Assembly: GCA_019279435.1 (NCBI GenBank)
Contig: JAAALK010000286.1
Coordinates: 42,965,712 to 43,029,711, forward strand
Reading direction: 5' to 3'
Source of the DNA: Zizania palustris
Lineage: Eukaryota > Streptophyta > Magnoliopsida > Poales > Poaceae
DNA: 64,000 nucleotides
Shown: piece by piece, positions 47,067 through 57,108 of the stretch
Layout: the number at the start of each line of letters is the position of its first letter
How positions within the stretch are numbered: the first letter of the stretch is position 1
Notes under the pieces: model-generated
The model's database searches: none
The model's input: only the letters and a program-made list of their open reading frames with translations
Told to the model about the DNA's origin: nothing
Made by a program: the position numbers and the translations under genes

Positions 47067-50000
47067 TTGCTTTGTACTTCTTTTGTACTAACCATGTCAG
47101 CTGATGCGAGTGAGACGCTTCCACATTCACCGCGTACGAGGGACATCATTCAACATTTCGAACGCCAACTAAGGTTACACACAGAAGCCCTCAATGAGGA
47201 TGTTCAAGTCACCAATGAGCGCATTGGTCAATTAGAGGCGGCGCAGATTCTTGCCAACAACCAGCTGACCACATTAGAGAGAACAGCTGGGGCTATTAAC
47301 ACCTCTCTTGCAGCAATCAATGTGCGATTAGAGAGGATGGAACAAGCTGGGCTCGGAGAGTTGGAACACCGTGATGATGACGGCCATACCTCCATTGCCA
47401 GCGCCGCAAGATATGATGACCTAGAGTATTCAGCGGATACCGAGCTTGATAATGGATCTTTCAGGTCTCGACGGCAACCACGTCGCCACTATCAAGGTAT
47501 GGTTGGCCGAGCTCCACGACGCGAGGTACGTGACAACGATGATTCCCTACGCAGGATTAAATTCTCCATACCATCTTTTGATGGGAAATATGATCCTGAT
47601 GCATATCTGACTTGGGAGCTGTCGGTAGATCAAAAATTTGCATGCCATGAATTTCCTGATGATAAAAAGGTTAGAGCTGCCACTAGTGAATTCACTGACT
47701 TTGCTTCTGTTTGGTGGCATGAGTATCAAACTAAAAATCCAGCTATTGTACCACAAACTTGGAATGCTTTAAAAAGAATCATGCGTAGTCGTTTTGTTCC
47801 TTCCTATCATGCTCACGACTTGTTGCATAAATTACAACAGCTTAGGCAAGGCAACAAATCGGTTGAGGAGTACTATCAGGAACTACAAATAGGCATGATG
47901 AGATGTGGTCTAGTTGAAAATGAAGAGGCTGCGATGGCTCGATTCATGGGTGGTTTAACTAGAGAAATTCAGGATATATTGGCTTACAAGGAGTACACTA
48001 ATGTCACTCGATTATTTCATCTTGCTTGTAAGGCTGAAAGGGAAGTGCAGGGACGCCGCAAAATAAATAACACTCCTGCAGGACGGACTACATCGTGGCA
48101 GCCCCGCACAAGTGCCGCTGGCCCTAAACATGATTTTCAGAGAGATGCTTCCAATCGGCAGTCCACAACTACATCAAAATCAGCACCTATCCGTACTACC
48201 GAGACAGCAAAAGGACCCACCCAAGCTGCAGCCAACACTTCTTCTTCCGTCGCTTCCACCGGGAGAATGAAGGACATCCAGTGTCTCCGATGCAAAGGAT
48301 TTGGGCACATACAAAGGGACTGTCCAAGCAAGCGTGTGCTGATAGTACGAGAAAATGGTGAGTATTCATCAGCTAGTGATTTAGACGATGAAACATATGC
48401 CATGCTTGCTGCCCAAGATGCAGGAAATAAGAATGATGATGAAGAACACATTGGGGCTGAACATGCTGAACACTACGAGAGTCTTGTTGTGAGGCGTATC
48501 TTGAGTGCACAAATGATTCAAGCAGAACAGAATCAGCGACACAATCTGTTCCAAACAAAGTGTGTCGTTTTGGAACGATCGTGTCGCATTATTATTGATG
48601 GAGGAAGCTGCAACAACTTAGCGAGTGCCACCATGGTAGCAAAACTTGGGATGAAAACACTTCCACACCCACATCCCTACTACATCCAATGGTTCAATGA
48701 TAGTGGTAAGCTTAAGGTAACACGTATGGTCCGAGTGGAATTTACAATTGGTTCATACCATGATTACATTGATTGTGATGTGGTACCTATGCAAGCTTGC
48801 TCTATGTTATTTGGTAGACCTTGGCAATTTGATAAGGATACATTGCATCATGGTAAATCAAATCAATATTCTTTCATGCATAATGAGAAGAAGCTTGTTT
48901 TGCACCCTATGTCTCCCGATGCTATTTTGAGGGATGAAGTTGCTAGAGCTTGCAAGGAGAAAAACAAGAAATCTGCTCAAAATGACAGTAGTGTTCTGAA
49001 CCGATCAGTTCAACCTACGAATGACAAATCTAAATCTGCTCATGTTGGAAAAAATGACATAAAATTGAAAAGTGTTTGTTTCCTTGCTTCAAAATCTGAT
49101 TTACTTGAATTAAATGACGACGCCATGATCTGCTATGTGTTTGTTTGCAAAGAAGCTTTGTTCTCACTTCACGACATACCATCTACTTTGCCTCCTACTG
49201 TCATTAATCTTTTGCAGGAATATGCTGATGTGTTTCCACAAGAAGTGCCACCCGGGCTACCACCAATCAGAGGTATTGAGCATCAGATTGACCTCATCCC
49301 TGGGGCTTCCTTGCCAAATCGAGCGCCATACAGGACCAACCCGGAGGAGACCAAGGAGATTCAGCGACAAGTTCAGGAATTACTCGACAAGGGTTATGTG
49401 TGTGAGTCCCTTAGTCCTTGCTCTGTTCCTGTTCTGTTGGTTCCAAAGAAAGATGGATCATGGCGCATGTGTGTAGATTGCCGAGCAATTAATAACATTA
49501 CCATCAGATATCGTCATCCTATTCCTAGGTTAGATGATATGCTTGATGAACTTAGTGGCTCGATGATTTTCTCTAAAATTGATTTGCGTAGTGGATACCA
49601 CCAAATTCGCATGAAGCTAGGGGATGAATGGAAAACAGCGTTCAAAACCAAGTTCGGTTTGTATGAGTGGTTGGTCATGCCTTTTGGCCTCACTAATGCA
49701 CCTAGCACTTTCATGAGATTAATGAATGAAGTTTTACGTGCTTTCATTGGGAGATTTGTGGTAGTTTACTTTGATGACATCTTGATCTATATCACATCTC
49801 TAGAAGAACATCTTGGACATTTACGTGCTGTTTTTAATGCTTTACGCAATGCACGCTTATTTGGTAACATTGACAAGTGCACCTTTTGCACAGATAGAGT
49901 CTCTTTTCTTGGCTATGTTGTGACACCACAGGGAATTGAAGTTGATCAAGCCAAGGTAGAGGCAATACACAGTTGGCCGGTTCCTACCACGGTCACGCAA

Positions 50001-52133
50001 GTCCGAAGCTTTCTCGGGCTTGCTGGATTCTATCGCCGATTTGTGAAGGACTTCAGCACCATAGCAGGCCCACTGCACGAGCTTACGAAGAAGGGTGCTC
50101 CGTTCACCTGGGGGAAGGCGCAAGAGGTTGCATTTAATACTTTGAAGGATAGGTTAACTCATACACCCCTTCTCCAATTACCAGATTTCAATAAGACTTT
50201 TGAATTGGAATGCGATGCTAGTGGTATTGGGTTGGGAGGTGTCTTGTTGCAAGAAGGAAAACCTATTGCTTATTTTAGTGAGAAACTGAATGGGCCTAGT
50301 TTGAACTATTCCACTTATGATAAAGAATTATATGCTCTAGTTCGAACTTTGGAAACATGGCAACATTATTTATGGCCTAAAGAATTTGTCATACATTCTG
50401 ATCATGAATCTTTGAAGCACATCAGGAGCCAAACCAATCTGAACCGTAGGCATGCCAAGTGGGTAGAATTTATTGAGTCTTTTCCTTATGTCATCAAACA
50501 TAAGAAAGGAAAAGATAATGTCATTGTGGATGCCTTGTCTCGCCGTTATACTATGTTATCCCAACTTGATTTTAAGATCTTTGGCTTGGAAACAATTAAA
50601 GAACAATATGCTTTTGATGATGATTTCAAAGATGTGTTGCTGCAATGTAAAGAAGGGAGAACATGGAACAAGTTTGTTCTCACTGATGGCTTCGTGTTTC
50701 GGGCTAACAAATTATGCATTCCAGCTAGTTCTGTGCGTCTGTTACTATTGCAGGAAGCACATGGCGGTGGGTTGATGGGGCACTTTGGTGTGAAGAAGAC
50801 AGAAGACATCCTAGCAAGCCATTTCTATTGGCCAAAGATGAGAAGGGATGTGGAGCGGTTTGTTGCTCGCTGCACCACCTGTCAAAAAGCTAAGTCCCGT
50901 CTTAATCCACATGGTTTGTACATGCCTCTCCCTGTTCCTAGTACTCCATGGGAGGATATTTCTATGGACTTTGTTTTAGGACTGCCTAGAACAAAGAAGG
51001 GGAGGGATAGTATTTTTGTTGTTGTGGATAGGTTTTCTAAAATGGCACACTTCATACCATGTCACAAAACTGATGATGCTACCCATATTGCTGATTTGTT
51101 CTTTCGTGAAGTTGTTCGTTTGCATGGGGTACCAAACACTATTGTGTCAGATCGGGATGCCAAATTTCTTAGTCATTTTTGGAAAACCTTATGGGCTAAA
51201 TTGGGAACTAAATTACTCTTTTCTACTACTTGTCATCCTCAAACTGATGGACAAACAGAAGTTGTAAACCGTAGTTTATCTACCATGCTTAGGGTTGTTC
51301 TGAAACATAATATCAAATTGTGGGAAGAATGTTTGCCTCATATTGAATTTGCTTACAATCGTTCGCTGCATTCGACTACTAAATTATGCCCTTTTGAGAT
51401 TGTGTATGGTTTTGTCCCTCGTGCTCCCATTGATCTTATGGCCATTCCACCTTCAGAAAAATTGAATTTTGATGCTTCTCGCCGTGCTGAACTGATTCTT
51501 AAGATGCATGAGCAAACTAAGGCAAACATTGAGGCCATGAATGCTAAGTATCAACAAGCCGGTAGCAAGGGTAGAAAGCATGTTACTTTTGAACCTGGTG
51601 ATTTAGTTTGGGTTCATTTGAGAAAGGATAGATTTCCGGATTTAAGAAAGTCTAAATTACTACCACGAGCTGCTGGACCCTTCAAAGTGCTTCAAAAAAT
51701 AAATGATAATGCATATAAAATTGACTTGCCTGCAGATTTCGGGGTTAGTCCCTCTTTTAACATTGCAGATTTGAAACCATACTTGCGTGAGGAGGACACG
51801 TTCGAGTCGAGGACGACTCTGTTGCAAGAAGGGGAGGATGATGAGGACATCGCTGCCATTGATACAACCACAACAGAAGCCAACACTTCACCGCTTACAC
51901 CTAAGCAAGGACCAATGACACGCGCCCGTGCACGTGAACTTAATTATCTGGTGAACTCGTTCCTAGCTGTTCAAGTTAATTATTTTTCCAATGGGGTACT
52001 ATTAAAGTCTTGTGATGACTTTATTATCCTTAAGTGCTTAGGAACTGAACCAGCTAGGAGTGGAGAAGGCAACAATGCAATAAATATTCGTGCACCCGAA
52101 GGGACTCTTGTAACTGCAGAAATCCAAGATTAA
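47067..52133 (+). CDS. CRM-type gag-pol polyprotein, 1688 aa, uninterrupted
   Basis: This one frame encodes all proteins for retrotransposition. Approximate residues: gag core 155-335 (YLTWELSVDQKF, FASVWWHEYQ), zinc knuckle CLRCKGFGHIQRDC near 404, protease IIIDGGSCNNL near 510, and reverse transcriptase 790-960 (VDCRAINN, YFDDILIY near 900). RNase H is at 1045-1155 (ECDASGIGLGG, VDALSRR). Integrase has an HHCC finger near 1235-1285, a DDE triad in MDFVLG (1300), SDRDAKF (1359) and GQTEVVN (1395), and a GPF motif near 1536. The last 98 residues lie in the 3' LTR, a feature known from CRM elements, where this tail carries the putative centromere-targeting CR motif. The second Met (47094, ACCATGT) may be the true start. 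The protease triplet is DGG rather than the common DSG. Chromovirus membership is firm; the CRM clade is from remembered resemblance. Confidence 0.92.
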   Translation: MLCTSFVLTMSADASETLPHSPRTRDIIQHFERQLRLHTEALNEDVQVTNERIGQLEAAQILANNQLTTLERTAGAINTSLAAINVRLERMEQAGLGELEHRDDDGHTSIASAARYDDLEYSADTELDNGSFRSRRQPRRHYQGMVGRAPRREVRDNDDSLRRIKFSIPSFDGKYDPDAYLTWELSVDQKFACHEFPDDKKVRAATSEFTDFASVWWHEYQTKNPAIVPQTWNALKRIMRSRFVPSYHAHDLLHKLQQLRQGNKSVEEYYQELQIGMMRCGLVENEEAAMARFMGGLTREIQDILAYKEYTNVTRLFHLACKAEREVQGRRKINNTPAGRTTSWQPRTSAAGPKHDFQRDASNRQSTTTSKSAPIRTTETAKGPTQAAANTSSSVASTGRMKDIQCLRCKGFGHIQRDCPSKRVLIVRENGEYSSASDLDDETYAMLAAQDAGNKNDDEEHIGAEHAEHYESLVVRRILSAQMIQAEQNQRHNLFQTKCVVLERSCRIIIDGGSCNNLASATMVAKLGMKTLPHPHPYYIQWFNDSGKLKVTRMVRVEFTIGSYHDYIDCDVVPMQACSMLFGRPWQFDKDTLHHGKSNQYSFMHNEKKLVLHPMSPDAILRDEVARACKEKNKKSAQNDSSVLNRSVQPTNDKSKSAHVGKNDIKLKSVCFLASKSDLLELNDDAMICYVFVCKEALFSLHDIPSTLPPTVINLLQEYADVFPQEVPPGLPPIRGIEHQIDLIPGASLPNRAPYRTNPEETKEIQRQVQELLDKGYVCESLSPCSVPVLLVPKKDGSWRMCVDCRAINNITIRYRHPIPRLDDMLDELSGSMIFSKIDLRSGYHQIRMKLGDEWKTAFKTKFGLYEWLVMPFGLTNAPSTFMRLMNEVLRAFIGRFVVVYFDDILIYITSLEEHLGHLRAVFNALRNARLFGNIDKCTFCTDRVSFLGYVVTPQGIEVDQAKVEAIHSWPVPTTVTQVRSFLGLAGFYRRFVKDFSTIAGPLHELTKKGAPFTWGKAQEVAFNTLKDRLTHTPLLQLPDFNKTFELECDASGIGLGGVLLQEGKPIAYFSEKLNGPSLNYSTYDKELYALVRTLETWQHYLWPKEFVIHSDHESLKHIRSQTNLNRRHAKWVEFIESFPYVIKHKKGKDNVIVDALSRRYTMLSQLDFKIFGLETIKEQYAFDDDFKDVLLQCKEGRTWNKFVLTDGFVFRANKLCIPASSVRLLLLQEAHGGGLMGHFGVKKTEDILASHFYWPKMRRDVERFVARCTTCQKAKSRLNPHGLYMPLPVPSTPWEDISMDFVLGLPRTKKGRDSIFVVVDRFSKMAHFIPCHKTDDATHIADLFFREVVRLHGVPNTIVSDRDAKFLSHFWKTLWAKLGTKLLFSTTCHPQTDGQTEVVNRSLSTMLRVVLKHNIKLWEECLPHIEFAYNRSLHSTTKLCPFEIVYGFVPRAPIDLMAIPPSEKLNFDASRRAELILKMHEQTKANIEAMNAKYQQAGSKGRKHVTFEPGDLVWVHLRKDRFPDLRKSKLLPRAAGPFKVLQKINDNAYKIDLPADFGVSPSFNIADLKPYLREEDTFESRTTLLQEGEDDEDIAAIDTTTTEANTSPLTPKQGPMTRARARELNYLVNSFLAVQVNYFSNGVLLKSCDDFIILKCLGTEPARSGEGNNAINIRAPEGTLVTAEIQD

Positions 52134-52769
52134 ATGGAGCATATCTTTCAACTCCCAAGGTTGTTTAATGCAAATAAATACTTGTTGGAAAGGTCTCTTC
52201 GTCTGCTTTCCAACGGATCAAGAATCAATGGCAGAGGACAGATGAAACGTCCAGAAACTGCCGAAGAACGCTCGTGACTCCATCCTGAGTTTCAGGTTTC
52301 TCCCTTTAAAAGCAAGTGGTAGCCACAAAAGAACTCGGGTTTTGTTTTGATGTAAGATAGCTGCTGCTACTTCCTTGTAACGCGCGTGTCGGCTAGACCG
52401 CCCGATTACTTGAATCAAAACTCCAACTTCTATCACATCCGTGAGTGTTTGCTTGTCATCTTGTTCTTGCTTGTTCTTCGATTGCTTGCAGGTTCAAGGC
52501 TGTTCTTGGCACGGCAAGAGCAGCAACAACCAGAGTCGGTGTAACTATCGCTAAGGCGCAACATCCTTGTGGTTGTTGTAGTCGGGTAGCACAACGTCGA
52601 TCTCCACCCCCAAATCGTAGTTATCAGGAGACGGTGTACCTGTCGCTCAAGGCGCCACACCATCTTGGTTGTGGTAGTCGGGCAGCCAACGTCGGCCTCC
52701 ACCAAATTCACCATATCCTCCATCTCTCATCGAAAGATCGGGCTCCCTCGTACCCGTTCGGGTCTATTA
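51839..52769 (+). repeat. 3' LTR of the CRM-type element
   Basis: 931 bp, preceded directly by a polypurine tract and followed by the target copy CGAAT. It contains the polyprotein stop TAA at 52131-52133. Confidence 0.93.
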
Positions 52770-53830
52770 CGAATGCTCTGGAAGCGGCCTTGGCTACTTT
52801 CTTAGCCATCTTGCCGCGCTTGCCCTTCACAAAGGGTTTCCTCTCCTTTTTGTGGTATTTGGGGCGCTCACTCTCATCTCTCTTCTTGAGCTTGGGGCAA
52901 TTGGCTTTAATATGAGAGGTGTCGCCACATTCAAAGCAACCACTAAAACCACTTCTCCTCTGATCCCGTCTCTCAAGATGAAAACGGGTGAACCTCCGGG
53001 CAATGAGAGCAAACTCATCATCATCTAGAGTGTCCACCTGCTCCTTTGTGACGGAGACCAGGGAGGACAAAGCAAAACCATCTGCAAAAACACAAGTACC
53101 AGATGTGCTTGGTTCTGCAGTGGTGCCACGGCTAGTGCTAGAAACCAATGCCAATGGTTGTGGCAAAGAGCTTCTGTGCACTGCAAGAGATGCCTTGGCA
53201 ATCTCTGTGGACTTCAGCTTGCTGAAGAGCTCATCACAGGTCAATGTGTCATAGCCTGCGGACTCCTCAATGCTGGATATTTTCACTTCCCATATGCTAC
53301 GGTCAAGAGCATATAGAAGCTTGATAGCCCTATCATGATCACTATAAGCAAGCGTCCCGTTGGATCGCAAGTTACTCACTATCACATCAAAGCGAGAAAA
53401 CATGGCATCTATAGATTCACCAGGTGCCTGCACAAACAACTGATACTGTTGATTGTACGTGCTTTGGCGCCTGGCCTTAATCTGAGTAGAGCCCTCATGA
53501 AAAATAGTGAGTGTTGTCCAAATCTCCCTAGCAGTCCTAAGGTGCTGCACCCTATCAAACCCACTTCTACTCAAACCAATGAACAATATGTTTCTTGCCT
53601 TGGAGTTGGCATTATACTGATCCTTCTCTGTTTGAGAGGTGCGAGTCTCAGGGATGGAGTATTGTGAGTCCACAATCTCCCAAATTGCATTTCCTTGGCT
53701 TAACAAGTAAGCCTCCATGCGCACCTTCCAGTATGCAAAATCTGTCCCATCGAACAGAGGAATTTTACTGCCTCTATCCATGTCGCCAACAGATCACAAA
53801 ACCGGTTAAGGTCAACTAGTGATCTTAACT

Positions 53831-53843
53831 GGCTCTGATACCA
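53831..53843 (-). other. Primer-binding site of the complete copia element
   Basis: The minus strand reads TGGTATCAGAGCC, complementary to initiator tRNA-Met, two bases from the LTR end at 53846 and 50 bases before the gag ATG. Confidence 0.92.
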
Positions 53844-53845
53844 AT

Positions 53846-55914
53846 TGTTGGACCGAAAACGGCGACCAGAGGGGGGGGTGAATGGGAGCTTTTAAAATTT
53901 CAGGCTAAAAACAGCCTTCGGTTTTAATCCTGTCTTCTGCGAAACAGGCTTCGAACACTACCTTCGAAGGTCTGGTTCGGAGGTACTTCGACAGCTCCGA
54001 ACACAGGCTTCGCAGGAGCAAAAGTTCGAAGCCAAGAAGACTTCGCTCCACTAACAACCCTCGAGAATCTACTCTGCTAAGTCAGTGCAGGCTCTGCACA
54101 CTGGGTGCTTCGAGCAGGCTTCGCACTTCACCCTTCGCAAGAGTGGACACCCCACTGAGGACTTCGACCAAGTACTTGGCAGCAGCAACTGGTGCTGGGC
54201 TTCGTACACGAAGGTCTAAACGCACACAAACGGACTTCGCTAAGGGCTTCGACACAAGAAGCAAAACGGGCCTCGATCAGGGCTTCGCTAGTAAGCGGTG
54301 AGGTCTAGCCTCAAGTTACACAAAGCGACAACACGCTGAAAAACACACTTCGCACAAAGACAACCTTCGCTTAGACAGGCTTCGGTGCACTACAACTAGC
54401 GAGGTATGTAACACGAGCTCAAGCAAAAAGCACAAAGAAGCAGGGCTTCGCCGCTTGAACAAGGAACACAATAAATTGAACTCTGGATGAATACAGCGAG
54501 GTATGTAGCTACAGGAGCTCAACAGTAAATGCTCAAAGTGTTAAATGTTACCTACCGAGCCCCCATATTTATAGCCCACAGTTCACCCAAGTGAATTGAC
54601 TACTTTACCCCTAGGGTTTACACCAGTTTTGTCTCAACAAAACAGAGGGGTACAAAAGGTAGTCTAACTTTATTTTGGAGGCTTCTCTGTTAGCTTTGCA
54701 GAGGGGACAACGTCAGCTTTTTACAGAGCAGACAGTGTCAGTCTTTGCAGTCTTTGACCTTCTGGAGCCTCCCTTCGCACGCGAGGGTGCGGTAGCTTCG
54801 GCGAGAAGCCTTGAGCCTGGTGGCCTTCGCTTCGCCGAAGATGGCCTCCGATACAGTGACGGTTTTGAGCCGAAGCCGTCAAAGCCCTTGGGCCTTCGCA
54901 CCAACACCTCCGGAGTGGACCACCACGGCTTCGCAGCTTCACCCAGCTCGAACTCCGTCAGTCCATGTACCGAAGCCATGCAGGCCGAAGTACCTCAAGT
55001 CAACCTTGCTCCGGAGCTAGCCTCGCTCCGAAGCCTTCCTCACTCCGAAGCCCCACCTTCGGAATACCACCCTTCGAAGTCCCTCCTTCGTCCAAGGCCT
55101 CCGCACGAAGCATTCCAAGAGCCCTTCGTCGCAGTGTCTCTCCCCGAGCACACTCCTCGACGAGCCTCACCCGGACCATGCCTTCGATGCACCTCGACTT
55201 CTGAGACCTTCGTCGGGCACCTTCGAATGTCTCCCTCCGGAGCACACTTTGAACTCCTTGCCTTCACAGAGGACTTGTTCCACCATACTCCGAAGTCACT
55301 CCATTCGGAGTACCTTCGAAGTGCCTCACCTCCGAGGACTTTGTCTCGGAGTACCTTCAGCCGGAGCCACGCTCCGCACTCTCTGCCTTCACCTGGCACG
55401 CCTCGACCCGAGGACCGACCCGGACCACCTTCGCAGCCACCGTGACGGAGCTCCCCGCTCCCCTGGCATCAAGCCTCCCGCTTGACCCAGGTTCACCTGC
55501 TGCAAACCTTGTTCGTCTCCTCCGAAGTCCCTGCGCACCACAGACAAACAGACAAGTGTATCCAGTACTCCGGAGACCTCTCCGGGTAAGCAACCTCCGG
55601 CACACACTCCGGTGTACCGCCCAAAGTACCGAAGCCTTCGGTACAGACCCAGTCATCGTGTACTGTCGGACCCCTCCGACACGCACACTCTGCTGCAATA
55701 GCTGCAGCAACCAACCCACCGAACACACTTCGGTGAAACCACCTCCGAACACCCTTCGGAGGTACAACCTCCGAAATCCCTCCGGAGGTACCCTCCTACG
55801 AACACCTTCATAGGTCCAACCTCCGAACACCCTTCGGAGGTACCCTTCGAACCAGAGGGTAAAAACCTATCAATCACTCATCACAAACACCGAAACCAAT
55901 CCCTTGGTTTCTCA
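53846..55914 (-). repeat. 5' LTR of the complete copia element
   Basis: 2069 bp, same ends as the 37278-39345 copy with one extra G in the run near 53870. TATAAATA on the minus strand at 54566-54573 is the probable promoter. CTTCG-rich composition and artefactual open frames as in its partner. Confidence 0.95.
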
Positions 55915-56009
55915 GAAACTCTCCACTGAGAAAGGGTATTTCATTCAGTTGTAAAGCTGATGTGGCATTTTAGGAAACAGTGTTATGAAACCCACCACTG
56001 TGAATAGCC

Positions 56010-56967
56010 TAATACCCCAAGAAAATAAGAGAAGACTTAGAAAAATGTACCCCAAAATAATTCACATATTCTTTATTAAATGTGATACAAAATAGTTCAT
56101 TACAATTCAGCTCTTATTTTTTTCTCACCCATAGCACATGTCGCTATGGATGGTATCATAAACAAGAAAAAAAATCATCCTGAATCTAGCATATAGCACA
56201 ATCATTTAGTGGTTGTCAGGGGCATTGTTGTGGGTGTTTTCGAACCCTTGGACATAACCTGTTGTGGTGCTAGTCTTGGCCTCATTGTTGGCCATTAGTC
56301 CTTCGGACATTCTAGCCTCACCTGGGTTGGGTAGGGCCATGCTTCGCCTAGTCAACTTCTTCGGTCGGCGAAGGGCCTTCCGAAGGGTATTCCTCCTAGG
56401 GGGAATCGAGGGTACCAGCCCTGCAATATCCTTCCTGAGCTACTGGTTCTGGCTAAGGAGCTGACTATTCCATTGCTGAAGTTCGTCGGCCTCTTGATGA
56501 TAGTAGTCAACCCAAGCTTGCATCTCGTCAGCGTGCAGGAGAGCTTCAGTGTGAAGGGTATCCATAGCCGATAAGAGACGGGTCTATCAGGCTACGAGAG
56601 GGTCGCCATCATCGAGATGGTTGACGTAGATGTTGCAATCTGATCCTGGCTCCTGGGACGACAGATGGTGAAAGGCGGTACCATCAAGGTGGTCATCGTA
56701 GATCTGACGAAGTTCTTCGAGTGCTTGAAGAGCCGTCTCTTGATAACCAATTTCAAAGCTTGTAGATTTGGCCGAGGTGGCGAAGGAGGTCAGCTCCTAG
56801 TCTGAGGCGATGAGCGTTAGGGTTACTTGGCATGGACCACTCTCTCCGATTTGGTAGATCCCATAGTACTCTGGCTCATGGGTGTATAGTATGAATGCTG
56901 CCAACATACGAAGTTCTTGGACGAAATCGATAGCCTCTCGGCAGAAACTGCGGATGTGGGTCGACAT
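56010..56967 (-). pseudogene. 5' leader ORF of the Del-like gypsy element, degenerate
   Basis: A frame starts at ATG 56967 (MSTHIRSFCREAIDFVQELR) and continues past a TAG at 56799-56797 through ETALQALEELRQIYDDHLDG and a stop near 56590, then a coiled-coil-like stretch (EMQAWVDYYHQEADELQQWN) to about 56230. Its place between PBS and gag core, and the ETALQALEELR pattern, suit the leader/gag region of grass gypsy elements. Its continuation is 37009 to 35480, beyond the MITE. Confidence 0.55.
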
Positions 56968-57090
56968 CTACAAAGAAAACAAAGTTTAAAGAGTAAGGGA
57001 GAGATGGAAAATATGAAGTAGATTTTTACAAAATAGATTTTTGTAAAGCTAAGTATGAGGCGGGTTCGTTTGGCTTACTACAGTCAAGTC

Positions 57091-57103
57091 GGCTCTAATA
57101 CCA
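57091..57103 (-). other. Primer-binding site of the Del-like gypsy element
   Basis: The minus strand reads TGGTATTAGAGCC, one base different from the iMet-type site, five bases from the LTR end at 57109. Confidence 0.7.
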
Positions 57104-57108
57104 TCTTT

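Larger units (their letters stand above)
45162..52769 (+). mobile_element. Intact CRM-type Ty3-gypsy retrotransposon, 7608 bp
   Basis: It has 931-bp LTRs (45162-46092 and 51839-52769), ends TGATGAGGAC and GGGTCTATTA, and an exact 5-bp duplication CGAAT (45157-45161 and 52770-52774). The PBS TGGTATCAGAT (46095-46105) and the polypurine tract AAGAAGGGGAGGA (51826-51838) are in place. The LTR start TGATGAGGACATC, the gag type and a polyprotein ending in QEGEDDEDI and GPMTRARAR within the LTR point to the CRM chromovirus clade. The LTRs differ at only two positions I noticed (near 45866/52543 and 45884/52561). Confidence 0.92.
40538..53781 (-). pseudogene. Copia polyprotein of the complete element (gag, protease, integrase, RT, RNase H), three stops
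   Basis: The frame starts at ATG 53781. It has UBN2-type gag, zinc knuckle CFECGDTSHIKANC (about 52945-52904), the CRM insertion (45162-52774 including one target copy), Ser/Glu-rich and coiled-coil gag (45160-43900), and a second knuckle CSYCQRAGHLVGFC (about 44150). Protease DSGCSRHMTG is near 43650. Integrase follows (HRRLGH, MDTVGP, DNGTEFKN, QQNGVVERKN, 43400-42640), then reverse transcriptase (MDVKSAFLNG, YVDDIIFG, 42200-41450) and RNase H (YSDADFAG, STAEAEYVAA) to 40538. Ignoring the insertion the frame is 1877 codons with no frameshift, interrupted by TAG 43708-43706, TAA 43531-43529 and TAG 42622-42620. The first lies exactly at the gag/pol border and may be a readthrough stop; the other two are nonsense changes. 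Confidence 0.9.
37278..55914 (-). mobile_element. Complete SIRE-type Ty1-copia element containing a nested CRM element
   Basis: The LTRs 37278-39345 (3') and 53846-55914 (5') flank gag-pol on the minus strand. The target duplication GAAAC is exact (37273-37277 and 55915-55919). PBS and polypurine tract are present. Without the 7.6-kb CRM insertion it is about 11.0 kb. The two LTRs differ at roughly 35 positions by eye (about 1.7 percent), giving an age of several hundred thousand years at the commonly used grass rate of 1.3e-8 substitutions per site per year. Confidence 0.95.
37010..56009. mobile_element. Tourist-like MITE, split by the copia insertion (37010-37277 and 55920-56009)
   Basis: The left end GGCTATTCACAATGGGGGTT and the right end (reverse complement GGCTATTCACAGTGGTGGGT) are terminal inverted repeats. 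TAA flanks both sides (37007-37009 and 56010-56012). After removing the copia element and one copy of its GAAAC duplication (55915-55919), the MITE is 358 bp. It carries repeated GTTTCAT words and sits inside the Del-like gag region. Confidence 0.88.
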
